Assembly (NCBI GenBank): GCA_018241455.1
Contig: JAFEDW010000079.1
Span: forward strand, 1-8,221
Reading direction: 5' to 3'
Length of the DNA: 8,221 nucleotides
Source of the DNA: Pseudomonadota bacterium
GTDB taxonomy: Bacteria; Pseudomonadota; Gammaproteobacteria; Steroidobacterales; Steroidobacteraceae
Shown: piece by piece, positions 1 to 6,149 of the stretch
Layout: the number at the start of each line of letters is the position of its first letter
Position numbering within the stretch: the first letter of the stretch is position 1
The notes under the pieces: generated by a model
Seen by the model: the letters and a program-made list of their open reading frames with translations, nothing else
Told to the model about the DNA's origin: nothing
Database searches by the model: none
Position numbers and translations under genes: made by a program

Positions 1-1236
1 GTAAGCGCCCGAGCTGCTCGCGGGCTGGATCGTGACATCATAAGTCTTGCCCGCGGACAGGAACACTTCGCTCTGGATGCGCGACGTGCCGGTCACCGGC
101 AGCTTGTTGCCGTCTTCGGCCAGCAGCGTCATCTTCGCGCCGACGACCGAGGGCACGTGCATGTGCAGGCCGGCGTTCACCAGGCGCAGCAGCACATTGC
201 CTTGCGTCGCCAGCGGCGGCACTGCCACTGACGATGCGGTGAAGTTCGTGCGATCGAACGAGACGCCGTTGATCAGGTAGTACATCGGCGTGTAATTCAC
301 CGCCGGCGGGTAGCAGGTATGGCTCGTCGCCGGTGCCGTCACGTCACCGCATTTGCCGACCTGGCCGTCCCACGGCGTCTGGTCGCTGAAGCCGGCGTTG
401 TTGACCACCTGCGCGACCTCGGCGTTCTGCACCGGATCGATTTCGCTGAACAGCAGCGGCACGTCCGAGTCATACAGCGTGCCGTAGGCCTGATTCGCAC
501 TGCCACTCAGCGGCTCCGTCACGACGACGATGCCGTACAGGCCCATCGCGCCCTGGATCGACGGCTCGGTGCCGGATTCAATCAGATACGTGCCGGGGCG
601 CAGGTTCGCCCAGGTCAACGGACTGCCGGAAGCCACCTGCGGCGAAACGGGTGTCTGGCCCGCGGCCGCGACTTCAAGGCCGAATGAACGCACACGGTCC
701 GCCTGCGCCGGCGGACAGAAGGTGCCAGCCGCGCCCGGAGCCGACGGATCGCTGCTGGTGCAGGCGGTCGGATCGACATCACCGCGCGTGCCGGGCCAGC
801 TCGTGCCCTGCGGCGCGTGCACCGGGCTGGGCATCGTCGTGCGCAGCGCCGCGTTGCCGAGGCCGCCACCGACCTGGCCGACGATCACCAGCGAGGTCGG
901 CGCCGAATACGCCGGGAAGACCAGGTTATTGGTCAGATTGATCGTCAGCGTACTGCCCGCGGCGACGCGGATGACCGGTGGGGCCCACGACGTGGCAGGC
1001 ACCGTGGCCGTCGGATTGTTCGCGGGCGCGCAGGTCGCACCGGCGCTGCCGGGATCGTTGCAGAACAAGCCCCACATCGGTACCACTTGCCCATCGGGCA
1101 ACGTGGTCGACGTGGGCGCCGCGGTCAGGTTGACCGTCTGCGCAGATGCCACGCCGGCCAGGCCGGATGCAAGCAGGAGAAGGGATGCCGCAATGCCGGT
1201 CTTCAGCAGCGACGGCTTCATAATCTTGGAGTTCAT
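1..1236 (-). CDS. Multicopper oxidase family protein C, N-terminal 412 residues (continues beyond the window)
   Basis: I translated the minus strand from the ATG at 1236-1234. GAGGAG at 1249-1244 lies 7 nt upstream. An ATG at 1242 abuts the Shine-Dalgarno sequence and is less likely. The frame is open to the left window edge. The signal peptide (MNSKIMKPSLLKTG, hydrophobic stretch, VASA before Q33) is clear. Domain 1 has DGQVVPMWGLFC (48-59) and APPVIRVAAGSTLTINLTNNL, but PTSLVIVGQVG and GTYLIESGTEPSIQGAMGLYG stand where the HxHG and HCH ligands would be. Domain 2 starts with MYYLINGVSFD and contains LRLVNAGLHMHVP followed by a LLAEDGN strand, which matches a ligand-free middle domain. A third, copper-binding domain may follow outside the window. 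It is a paralogue of A and B and probably the third gene of their operon. Whether it is catalytic cannot be judged here. Confidence 0.85.
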   Translation of the reverse strand, partial: MNSKIMKPSLLKTGIAASLLLLASGLAGVASAQTVNLTAAPTSTTLPDGQVVPMWGLFCNDPGSAGATCAPANNPTATVPATSWAPPVIRVAAGSTLTINLTNNLVFPAYSAPTSLVIVGQVGGGLGNAALRTTMPSPVHAPQGTSWPGTRGDVDPTACTSSDPSAPGAAGTFCPPAQADRVRSFGLEVAAAGQTPVSPQVASGSPLTWANLRPGTYLIESGTEPSIQGAMGLYGIVVVTEPLSGSANQAYGTLYDSDVPLLFSEIDPVQNAEVAQVVNNAGFSDQTPWDGQVGKCGDVTAPATSHTCYPPAVNYTPMYYLINGVSFDRTNFTASSVAVPPLATQGNVLLRLVNAGLHMHVPSVVGAKMTLLAEDGNKLPVTGTSRIQSEVFLSAGKTYDVTIQPASSSGAY

Positions 1237-1253
1237 GTCCATTCTCCTCACGC

Positions 1254-2945
1254 TTAATTCGCTTCGTTGATGCTGTAGTTCCACGGATCGATCAGCAGCA
1301 TCATCATCATTCCGCCCGGGAAGATATTGTTGGTGGTGATTTCACGTTCATTGTGCGAGTGCCACATGTAGGCCCAGCCCGCTTCGCCACCCGGATCGTT
1401 GCCGACCGTGCCGGACGGCGGAATCGGCGTGCCGCCAACCGCGCGGCCGGTGGCTTCGAAGCCGAGGTACGGACTGCCGCCGTACCACGGGCCATTCGCC
1501 AGGATATTTGGATCCGGCAGCGTGATCGGTCCACCGCTGCCGACGTTGCCGAACGGATGCGCCTCGAGCGGCTTGTCATGGTCGGCGCACCATTCCCAGT
1601 AATTGATCTGGTTCACTGCCGCGGCACCGGTATTGAAGCCATTCGCATCCGGCGTGCAGCCGGGATCCACGGCCGCATTGTTGGCGTCCGCCGTGTGATG
1701 TCCGTAGGGATCCCAGTTCAGGTTCTTGGCTGTAAATTCAAAGATGCCGTCGAAGGCCATGCCCGGCGTCGTGCTGGTCGTGAACAGCAGCGGACCGGCC
1801 AGGTTGTTGTTCGGCAGCGTGAACAGCGGATTGCCGTCGCGCGCCAGGATGCGCACGTGGTTGGCGTGCTCGTGGAACGGGTGCTGCATGCGGCCCTGTC
1901 CAATCACGCGCAACAGCACTTGCTCGCCCGGGTGCATGTGCGGATTGCCGTTGTACGGCTGGTGCGGATACTGCGTGGCGTAGTTTGGATCCATGTCATC
2001 GGGCATGGACCGGCCGTTGATCATGAAATATTCGGGGTGATACGGCTCGGTCTGCACGTTCATGCAGCCGGTGCCCTGCGCGCAGGCGAGGCCCGCGGCC
2101 GACAGCGCCTGCGCCTCCGCCTGGCGGTGGATCGCCGAATCCATTTCCGAGAACTGGAACAGGTACTCGCGGTCGTAGCAGGTCTCGGGGTGGTTGTAGG
2201 CGGCGGCTGCAAGGCGATAGTCGCCCGTATCCATCAAGCCGGAGAGCTTGCCGCCAAGCGCGAAGCAGGTATCCGGCAATCCCGCCGCAGCCGTGGGCGC
2301 CGCGCGCGCCGCGGCGATGTAGGCCGCGTATCCGGTCGGCACTGCGCCGGCCAGCGGCGTGGGGGTCGTCGTAGCGGTGTTCGAGGGCAGCACGATCAAC
2401 GCACCGTACAGTCCCATCTCGACCTGCAGGTCTCCCTGCGTGCCGCTGTAGTAGGAATGCGTACCCGCGGTGTCGGCGACGAACGTGTAGGTGACCGTCG
2501 AGCCGTGTGCGGCCTCCTGCGTCAGCACTCCCGGCACGCCATCAGCGAAGGGCTGCATCGTGAAGCCGGGGAAAATGATCGAGGTGTTGCCAGCGGCAGC
2601 CGGCAGGTTGTTGTGCAGCGTGACCGTCACCGTGTCGCCCTGGTTGACGACCAGCGTCGGCCCGGGCAACTGCATGCTGCCAGCCGGGCATGCGCCACCC
2701 GTTACGCCAGCCGGCACAAAATTGCTGCTCGCCGGCGCCGTGTTGCAGCCGTAGCCCCAGGTGTAGATGCTCGCGCCGTCGGGCTGCGTGATGTAGCCCG
2801 GTGCCGCGACCAGGTCGAAGTTGTCGGCCGTGCCCGTGCCGGTGATGCCGGGGGCGGCAGCCTGCACGGCTGCGGCGAAGACCGAGGCGACCGCCACTGC
2901 AGCGCCGCGCAGAACCCGATCAATGCTCATTGTGTTGTTGCGCAT
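1254..2945 (-). CDS. Multicopper oxidase B: HxH ligands in domain 2 only, type-1 Cys replaced by Ser
   Basis: The product is 563 residues from the ATG at 2945-2943. AGGAG at 2957-2953 lies 7 nt upstream and overlaps the stop codon of oxidase A. An in-frame ATG at 2981 would overlap A and lacks a good ribosome binding site. A signal peptide is visible (Arg10, Arg13, a hydrophobic Ala/Val stretch, AAA before P32). Domain 1 has the fold signature (DGASIYTWGYG, then PGPTLVVNQGDTVTVTL) but SIIFPG and HSYYSGTQGDLQVEMG replace the HxHG and HCH motifs. Domain 2 opens with YFMINGRSMPDD and retains HPFHEHANH (His355, His358, His360, His363) and WHSH (His529, Ser530, His531), followed by FPGGMMMM. The Ser530 position is where a type-1 Cys would stand in a C-terminal HCH motif, so no type-1 copper is expected. 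B mirrors A's ligand loss. C starts 17 nt downstream. Confidence 0.88.
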   Translation of the reverse strand: MRNNTMSIDRVLRGAAVAVASVFAAAVQAAAPGITGTGTADNFDLVAAPGYITQPDGASIYTWGYGCNTAPASSNFVPAGVTGGACPAGSMQLPGPTLVVNQGDTVTVTLHNNLPAAAGNTSIIFPGFTMQPFADGVPGVLTQEAAHGSTVTYTFVADTAGTHSYYSGTQGDLQVEMGLYGALIVLPSNTATTTPTPLAGAVPTGYAAYIAAARAAPTAAAGLPDTCFALGGKLSGLMDTGDYRLAAAAYNHPETCYDREYLFQFSEMDSAIHRQAEAQALSAAGLACAQGTGCMNVQTEPYHPEYFMINGRSMPDDMDPNYATQYPHQPYNGNPHMHPGEQVLLRVIGQGRMQHPFHEHANHVRILARDGNPLFTLPNNNLAGPLLFTTSTTPGMAFDGIFEFTAKNLNWDPYGHHTADANNAAVDPGCTPDANGFNTGAAAVNQINYWEWCADHDKPLEAHPFGNVGSGGPITLPDPNILANGPWYGGSPYLGFEATGRAVGGTPIPPSGTVGNDPGGEAGWAYMWHSHNEREITTNNIFPGGMMMMLLIDPWNYSINEAN

Positions 2946-2955
2946 GGCTGCTCTC

Positions 2956-4911
2956 CTAGAGGCACTTCTTGGCATTCGCATCGAAACTGGCGGACGGGCA
3001 GATGTTCACCTCGGTCATCATGCCGCCGAAATTCTCGGCATCGTTCGACAGGTGATCGAGCTGCGGCGTGTAGAGATAGAACTTGCTGTTCGCCGGATAC
3101 GTGGTCGTGTCGCTGGCGTCGAGAATCACGTCGATCGACTCACCGCCGCCGAGCGTAATCGAGTTGGTGTAGTAGTCGGTGTTGTTGCCGTCCTGGTCGC
3201 GCAGCAGGCGGGCGTTGATGCCGATCACGTGCATGCGGATGCCGAGCGAGGCGAGCGTGTGGTACTCGGTGACGTTGAGGTCCGAGAAGCGCAGCAGCGC
3301 CTTGCCGCCCAGCGGGATGTTGATGATGGTCGACAGCGGCTGCGAGTAATGCTGCGTTCCGTCGGTCGACTGCGTGTGCATCGGGCCCGCGTGGATCGTA
3401 TCGGGATACGAGCGGCCGTTGAGCAGGAAGTATTTGTCCTTGGTGTCGGCGAACGATTCCGGATTGAAGGTCATGCCGACGAAGTGGAAGTTCGGATCGA
3501 AGCCGTGCATCTGGATCGGGTATTCCACGTCGTAGGCCGTCGAGCCGTCGCCATCGTCGAAGGCGTACTTCTTGCCGACGACACGCGGATTGCTGTTGGC
3601 CGGCGGCAGCTGTACCGAACACAGGATGTCGGTGGCGCTGCACTTGCGGCTCAGGTCGAGCTGGTCATTTTGTGCTTCGGCGTAGAGCGTGGCAGTCGTG
3701 CCGACGTCCTGGCGCGGACGCACGTAGATCTGGCCGACCATGCCCATCTGCAGGTGCTCGGGCGGCGAGATATGGCAGTGCCACATGTACGTGCCGGCCT
3801 CGGGCGCCAGGTAGTAGTACGTGAAGCTGCCGCCGATGTTGATCGCGACCGAGGCGTCCGGCACACCGTCGTAGAACGACGAGGCGTTCGGGTAGCCGTG
3901 GAAGTGCACGGTGTGCTGCTCGAACAGGTCGGGGCGCATCACCATGCCGACGTTGGTCAGCGTCAGGAACAGTTCGTCGTCTTCGTCGATCGCAATCGTC
4001 GGCGCGGAAAAGTTGCCGTTCATCACGCCGACATCCATGATCAGGCGTTCATCGACGTGGCCGGTCAACCCATCGGTGGCCACGAGGGCGGCGATCGGCT
4101 GCGCGCCCGAACCGCCGCCGGCGAAGCTCACCGTCGGCGGCGAGATGTAGCCGCTGCCGGGATTGTCGATCGTGATCGCCGCGGTGACGCCGTCGGCCAG
4201 CACGCCGATCGAACGGCCCGCGCCGAGCGCAGCGATGTGGCCGGTCGCACCGGAACCGCCGCCGCCCGTGAATACGACTTGCTCGCCGACGGTATAGCCG
4301 CTGCCCGTATAGGGCAGGTCGGTGTTCGGATCGATCATCAGCGTGACCGAGCCGACCTTCGAGTCGCTCGTGTCCGGCACCAGGCCGATCGCGCCATTGA
4401 AATTATAGTCGGCGCTGTCGGGCGCGCCGATCTTGACCGCTTCCAGTACGCCATCCGCGCCCACCGGTTGCGCCTGCCCTTCGGCATCGGTGATCGTCCC
4501 GTTGGCCGGCCCGAGGTTGCTCTGGTTGAACACGGTGTTCAGCACCGTGCCCGGCAAGCCGTGCACGATATTGCCGAGGCCCGACAGCGGACCGAAGGCG
4601 AACAGGTACATCTGCGTGCCGTCGCCCATCGTCGCGAATCCATCGCCGCCGCCGAGCTGCTGGCACTTGATGTGCCCCGGGAACACCGTGGCGTAGGCTG
4701 TCGCCTTCACGCCGGCGTCGGTGCTGCCGCCCACGAGCGCGTTGTATTGCGCGATCTTGGCAGCCGGGGCCGGCGCCAGCGTCACCGGATCGGGGTGCAG
4801 CGCAGTGGCACTGGGGCATTGCACCCGGAAACTCTGCGCTGCCGCCGGCAACGCGATCAGACCCAGAAGCGCCGCGGCGATGCCGCTCCAGAAGAAACGT
4901 GTGCTAGACAT
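2956..4911 (-). CDS. Multicopper oxidase A: type-1 and HxH copper ligands in domain 1 only, with a large repeat-bearing insertion
   Basis: The product is 651 residues. The start at 4911 is set by GGAGG at 4920-4916 and by a clear Sec signal peptide (MSSTRFFWSG to LPAAA, probable cleavage before Q26). The open frame continues upstream but without such signals. Domain 1 begins near DGTQMYLFAFG (98-107) and resumes at about 294. Between them is an insertion of roughly 185 residues carrying two GSGY-type repeats. Ligands are HTVHFHG (His333, His336, His338) and HCHISPPEHLQMGM (His378, Cys379, His380, His386, Met389 or Met391). This fits a type-1 copper site plus half of a trinuclear centre. Domain 2 (about 405-640) opens with YFLLNGRSYPD but has RMHVIG and YTPQLDH where copper motifs would stand, and then GGMM. 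Exported to the periplasm or beyond. First gene of a three-oxidase operon; the next start is 10 nt away. Substrate unknown. Confidence 0.88.
   Translation of the reverse strand: MSSTRFFWSGIAAALLGLIALPAAAQSFRVQCPSATALHPDPVTLAPAPAAKIAQYNALVGGSTDAGVKATAYATVFPGHIKCQQLGGGDGFATMGDGTQMYLFAFGPLSGLGNIVHGLPGTVLNTVFNQSNLGPANGTITDAEGQAQPVGADGVLEAVKIGAPDSADYNFNGAIGLVPDTSDSKVGSVTLMIDPNTDLPYTGSGYTVGEQVVFTGGGGSGATGHIAALGAGRSIGVLADGVTAAITIDNPGSGYISPPTVSFAGGGSGAQPIAALVATDGLTGHVDERLIMDVGVMNGNFSAPTIAIDEDDELFLTLTNVGMVMRPDLFEQHTVHFHGYPNASSFYDGVPDASVAINIGGSFTYYYLAPEAGTYMWHCHISPPEHLQMGMVGQIYVRPRQDVGTTATLYAEAQNDQLDLSRKCSATDILCSVQLPPANSNPRVVGKKYAFDDGDGSTAYDVEYPIQMHGFDPNFHFVGMTFNPESFADTKDKYFLLNGRSYPDTIHAGPMHTQSTDGTQHYSQPLSTIINIPLGGKALLRFSDLNVTEYHTLASLGIRMHVIGINARLLRDQDGNNTDYYTNSITLGGGESIDVILDASDTTTYPANSKFYLYTPQLDHLSNDAENFGGMMTEVNICPSASFDANAKKCL
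4084..4305 (-). repeat. Two GSGY/GGGSGA protein repeats inside oxidase A
   Basis: Residues 203-229 and 252-276 of oxidase A share the pattern GSGY, a Val and aromatic beta strand (VVF or VSF), a Gly-rich GGGSGA turn and IAAL. Their GSGY motifs are 49 residues apart. At the DNA level the GSGY codons differ at one of 12 positions. Comparable Gly-rich beta repeats occur in surface and tail-fibre-like proteins, from memory. Here they sit in an insertion within a cupredoxin domain, probably as an external beta-rich module. Confidence 0.7.
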
Positions 4912-4930
4912 AGAGCCTCCGTCCGGAACC

Positions 4931-4953
4931 TTCAGCGCGCGCGGCGCTCTGAA
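4931..4953 (-). promoter_or_regulatory. Leader hairpin next to the ribosome binding site of the first oxidase
   Basis: Arms TTCAG/CTGAA and GCGC/GCGC pair with one mismatch around a 3-nt loop, giving a nine-pair stem in the mRNA. It ends about 10 nt before the Shine-Dalgarno sequence GGAGG (4920-4916) and overlaps the palindrome at 4952-4963 by 2 nt. It could affect translation initiation or mRNA stability. No poly-U follows, so a terminator is unlikely. Confidence 0.4.
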
Positions 4954-4963
4954 CTTGCAAGTT
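4952..4963. promoter_or_regulatory. Perfect 12-bp palindrome, possible operator
   Basis: The sequence AACTTGCAAGTT is identical on both strands. It lies about 40 nt upstream of the first oxidase start codon, between candidate promoters and the ribosome binding site. Perfect dyads of this size are typical of binding sites for small dimeric regulators. No regulator gene is in the window, so the identification is by symmetry and position only. Confidence 0.4.
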
Positions 4964-5208
4964 TTGGAATTCATCTTGAAACCCGCAGTCGCGACACGGC
5001 GGGCACACGGACAGTGCGAACGGAATGGAACAAATGTGAGGCCTGCTTTCTTTTCGCATCGTTGAATTGAACAACCCGCAGAGCGACTGCGTCTGTCAAT
5101 ACTCCCTGGCGGACTACTCCATCCCCGCTCAAACCCTACCCGTGGCCGGAAGAATGCTCGACCAGCGGCCCCCGCCCCAGTCGGTCGACACCTGCGACGG
5201 GAACTGGG

Positions 5209-5237
5209 CAAAACACAGTAGTTCCGGGATATGTCAA
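5209..5237 (-). promoter_or_regulatory. Possible sigma-70-like promoter for the oxidase operon
   Basis: A perfect minus-strand -35 hexamer TTGACA lies at 5237-5232. At spacings of 16 to 17 nt the -10 candidates are TGTTTT (5215-5210) or GTTTTG (5214-5209), both poor matches. The spacer overlaps an inverted repeat GGAACT/AGTTCC at 5200-5225, where an activator or repressor could bind. The position, 300 nt before the first oxidase start, would imply a long leader. Confidence 0.25.
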
Positions 5238-5271
5238 CACTGTAGTCAGCGCGCGCGCGCGACTTCGCCGT

Positions 5272-5290
5272 GGCGGCCCGGCGGGCCACC
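5272..5290 (-). other. GC-rich stem-loop after the FKBP gene
   Basis: Eight-base arms at 5272-5279 and 5283-5290 pair with one G-U wobble on the minus-strand RNA around a 3-nt loop. This lies about 30 nt past the FKBP stop codon, where a terminator or mRNA-stabilising stem would be expected. No run of U follows, only a GC-alternating tract, so an intrinsic terminator is not supported. Confidence 0.35.
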
Positions 5291-5318
5291 GTGAAAGTGT
5301 GAACGGGAACGTTGCGCG

Positions 5319-6119
5319 CTAGTGCGCGGGCGATCCGGGCGCGGCGCCTGGCGGGATCGCGAGCTCGCGGCCCGTCATCGGCATCGGTTCCGGCGCCTCG
5401 ATCTTCACCAGTTCGAGATCGAACACCAGCAACGAGCCGGGCGGAATCTGCGCCGGCCCCGAATCGCCGTAGGCCAGGTCGGGCGGCACGAACAGCCGCC
5501 ACTGCGCACCGGGCTTCATCATGCGCAGCGCTTCCTGCCAGCCCTTGAGCATGCCGCCATTGAGGCGAAACGTGGCCGGGATCGGGTGCGAATCCGAACT
5601 GTCGAATTGCGTGCCGTCGAGCAGCCGGCCGCGGTAGTGCACGGTCACGCGATCGCTCCCGCTGGGCACCAGGCCCTTCGGATCGCCCGGCTTGATGATC
5701 ACGTACTGGAGGCCGGAATCAGTGGTCACGACCCCGGTGGCCTTCGCATTCTGCGCGAGGAATTGCTGGGCCTGCGCGCGGTTGTGCGCGGCGATGGCCT
5801 GGCGCCCGTCGCGCAGCATCTGCGCCATGCGGGCCTTGTCATCTTCCGTGGCCACCTTGCCCGCCAATCCGTCGCTCAAGCCCTTCTTCAATTGCTCCAG
5901 CGAGACGGTGCCCTGCAGTCCCGAGGCATGCATCTGGCTGCCCATGTACAGACCGAGGCTGTAGCTGCTCGCGGCTGGATCCGCCGGCGGCGCGCTGGCC
6001 GGATTGGCCTGCCCGGCAGGCCTGGCGGGCGTCGTGGCGGCATCGGCAGCGCACGCGCAGCCTGCGGCGGCGACCAGCAGCAATGATGCGGCGTAGATCA
6101 ACAGGCGCGATGCACTCAT
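5319..6119 (-). CDS. Exported FKBP-type peptidyl-prolyl cis-trans isomerase (Mip/FkpA-like)
   Basis: This 266-residue protein has an N-terminal export signal (MSASRLLIYAASLLLVAAAG), a Pro/Ala-rich linker to about residue 50, a helical FKBP_N-type dimerisation region (about 50-130) and an FKBP_C domain (about 135-240). Canonical FKBP pocket positions are visible: Tyr162 in VHYRG, Phe172-Asp173 in GTQFDSS, Trp194 in LKGWQEAL, Tyr217 in DLAYGD and Phe233 in LVFDLEL. Such enzymes catalyse Xaa-Pro isomerisation and assist folding of exported proteins. Cys21 lies in AAAGCACA, which is a poor lipobox because Ala stands at -3. Signal peptidase I cleavage near ACA-A is equally possible, so lipoprotein status is open. 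GAGG at 6129-6126 lies 6 nt before the ATG. The gene starts 30 nt after the third pseudopilin and is probably cotranscribed with it. It could help fold pseudopilus parts or the neighbouring oxidases. Confidence 0.93.
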   Translation of the reverse strand: MSASRLLIYAASLLLVAAAGCACAADAATTPARPAGQANPASAPPADPAASSYSLGLYMGSQMHASGLQGTVSLEQLKKGLSDGLAGKVATEDDKARMAQMLRDGRQAIAAHNRAQAQQFLAQNAKATGVVTTDSGLQYVIIKPGDPKGLVPSGSDRVTVHYRGRLLDGTQFDSSDSHPIPATFRLNGGMLKGWQEALRMMKPGAQWRLFVPPDLAYGDSGPAQIPPGSLLVFDLELVKIEAPEPMPMTGRELAIPPGAAPGSPAH

Positions 6120-6149
6120 GGACGACCTCGTCGGCTCGAATTGGCTGCG

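Larger units (their letters stand above)
4912..5318. promoter_or_regulatory. 407-nt intergenic region upstream of the multicopper oxidase operon
   Basis: No convincing gene lies here. The region separates the FKBP stop codon from the first oxidase start and is the only large gap in the window. It contains a GC-rich stem (5272-5290), an alternating GC tract (5249-5261), a 6-bp inverted repeat (5200-5205 with 5220-5225), two minus-strand TTGACA hexamers (5237-5232 and 5099-5094), a perfect 12-bp palindrome (4952-4963) and a hairpin just upstream of the ribosome binding site (4931-4953). The position and the density of symmetric elements suggest promoter and operator functions for the downstream oxidase genes. 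I cannot assign a regulator. Confidence 0.6.

Noticed and set aside
1353..3158. Plus-strand open frame of 601 codons
   Set aside because: It runs antisense to oxidase B, which has a signal peptide, domain motifs and a good ribosome binding site. The plus-strand product is Arg/Val/Ala/Gly-rich with no recognisable motif, as expected of antisense frames in GC-rich genes.
2956..4911. Oxidase A as a copper nitrite reductase (NirK)
   Set aside because: It has an HxHG motif and an HCH trinuclear-type pair, a long insertion and 651 residues, unlike NirK. The second domain lacks NirK-type ligands.
2821..5070. Plus-strand open frame of 749 codons
   Set aside because: It is antisense to oxidase A and part of B and has biased Arg, Val, Ala and His composition with no domain signature. 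It is a by-product of codon bias.
5094..5099. Second minus-strand TTGACA as a promoter -35
   Set aside because: No acceptable -10 hexamer occurs at a spacing of 16-19 nt.
5067..5294. Plus-strand 75-codon frame in the intergenic region
   Set aside because: There is no clear ribosome binding site, no recognisable motif, and it spans inverted repeats and the GC tract. It has four Cys (C8, C10, C57, C60), including CxC and CxxC pairs, but no other support.
5315..5328. CGCGC/GCGCG stem around the FKBP stop codon as a terminator
   Set aside because: It has only five pairs and a 4-nt loop and no U tract. The stop codon straddles the loop, so it is more likely chance in GC-rich sequence.
4912..5502. 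Upstream extension of the oxidase A frame by 197 codons
   Set aside because: The extension overlaps the FKBP gene and gives a low-complexity Arg/Ala-rich sequence. The signal peptide and GGAGG box fix the start at 4911.
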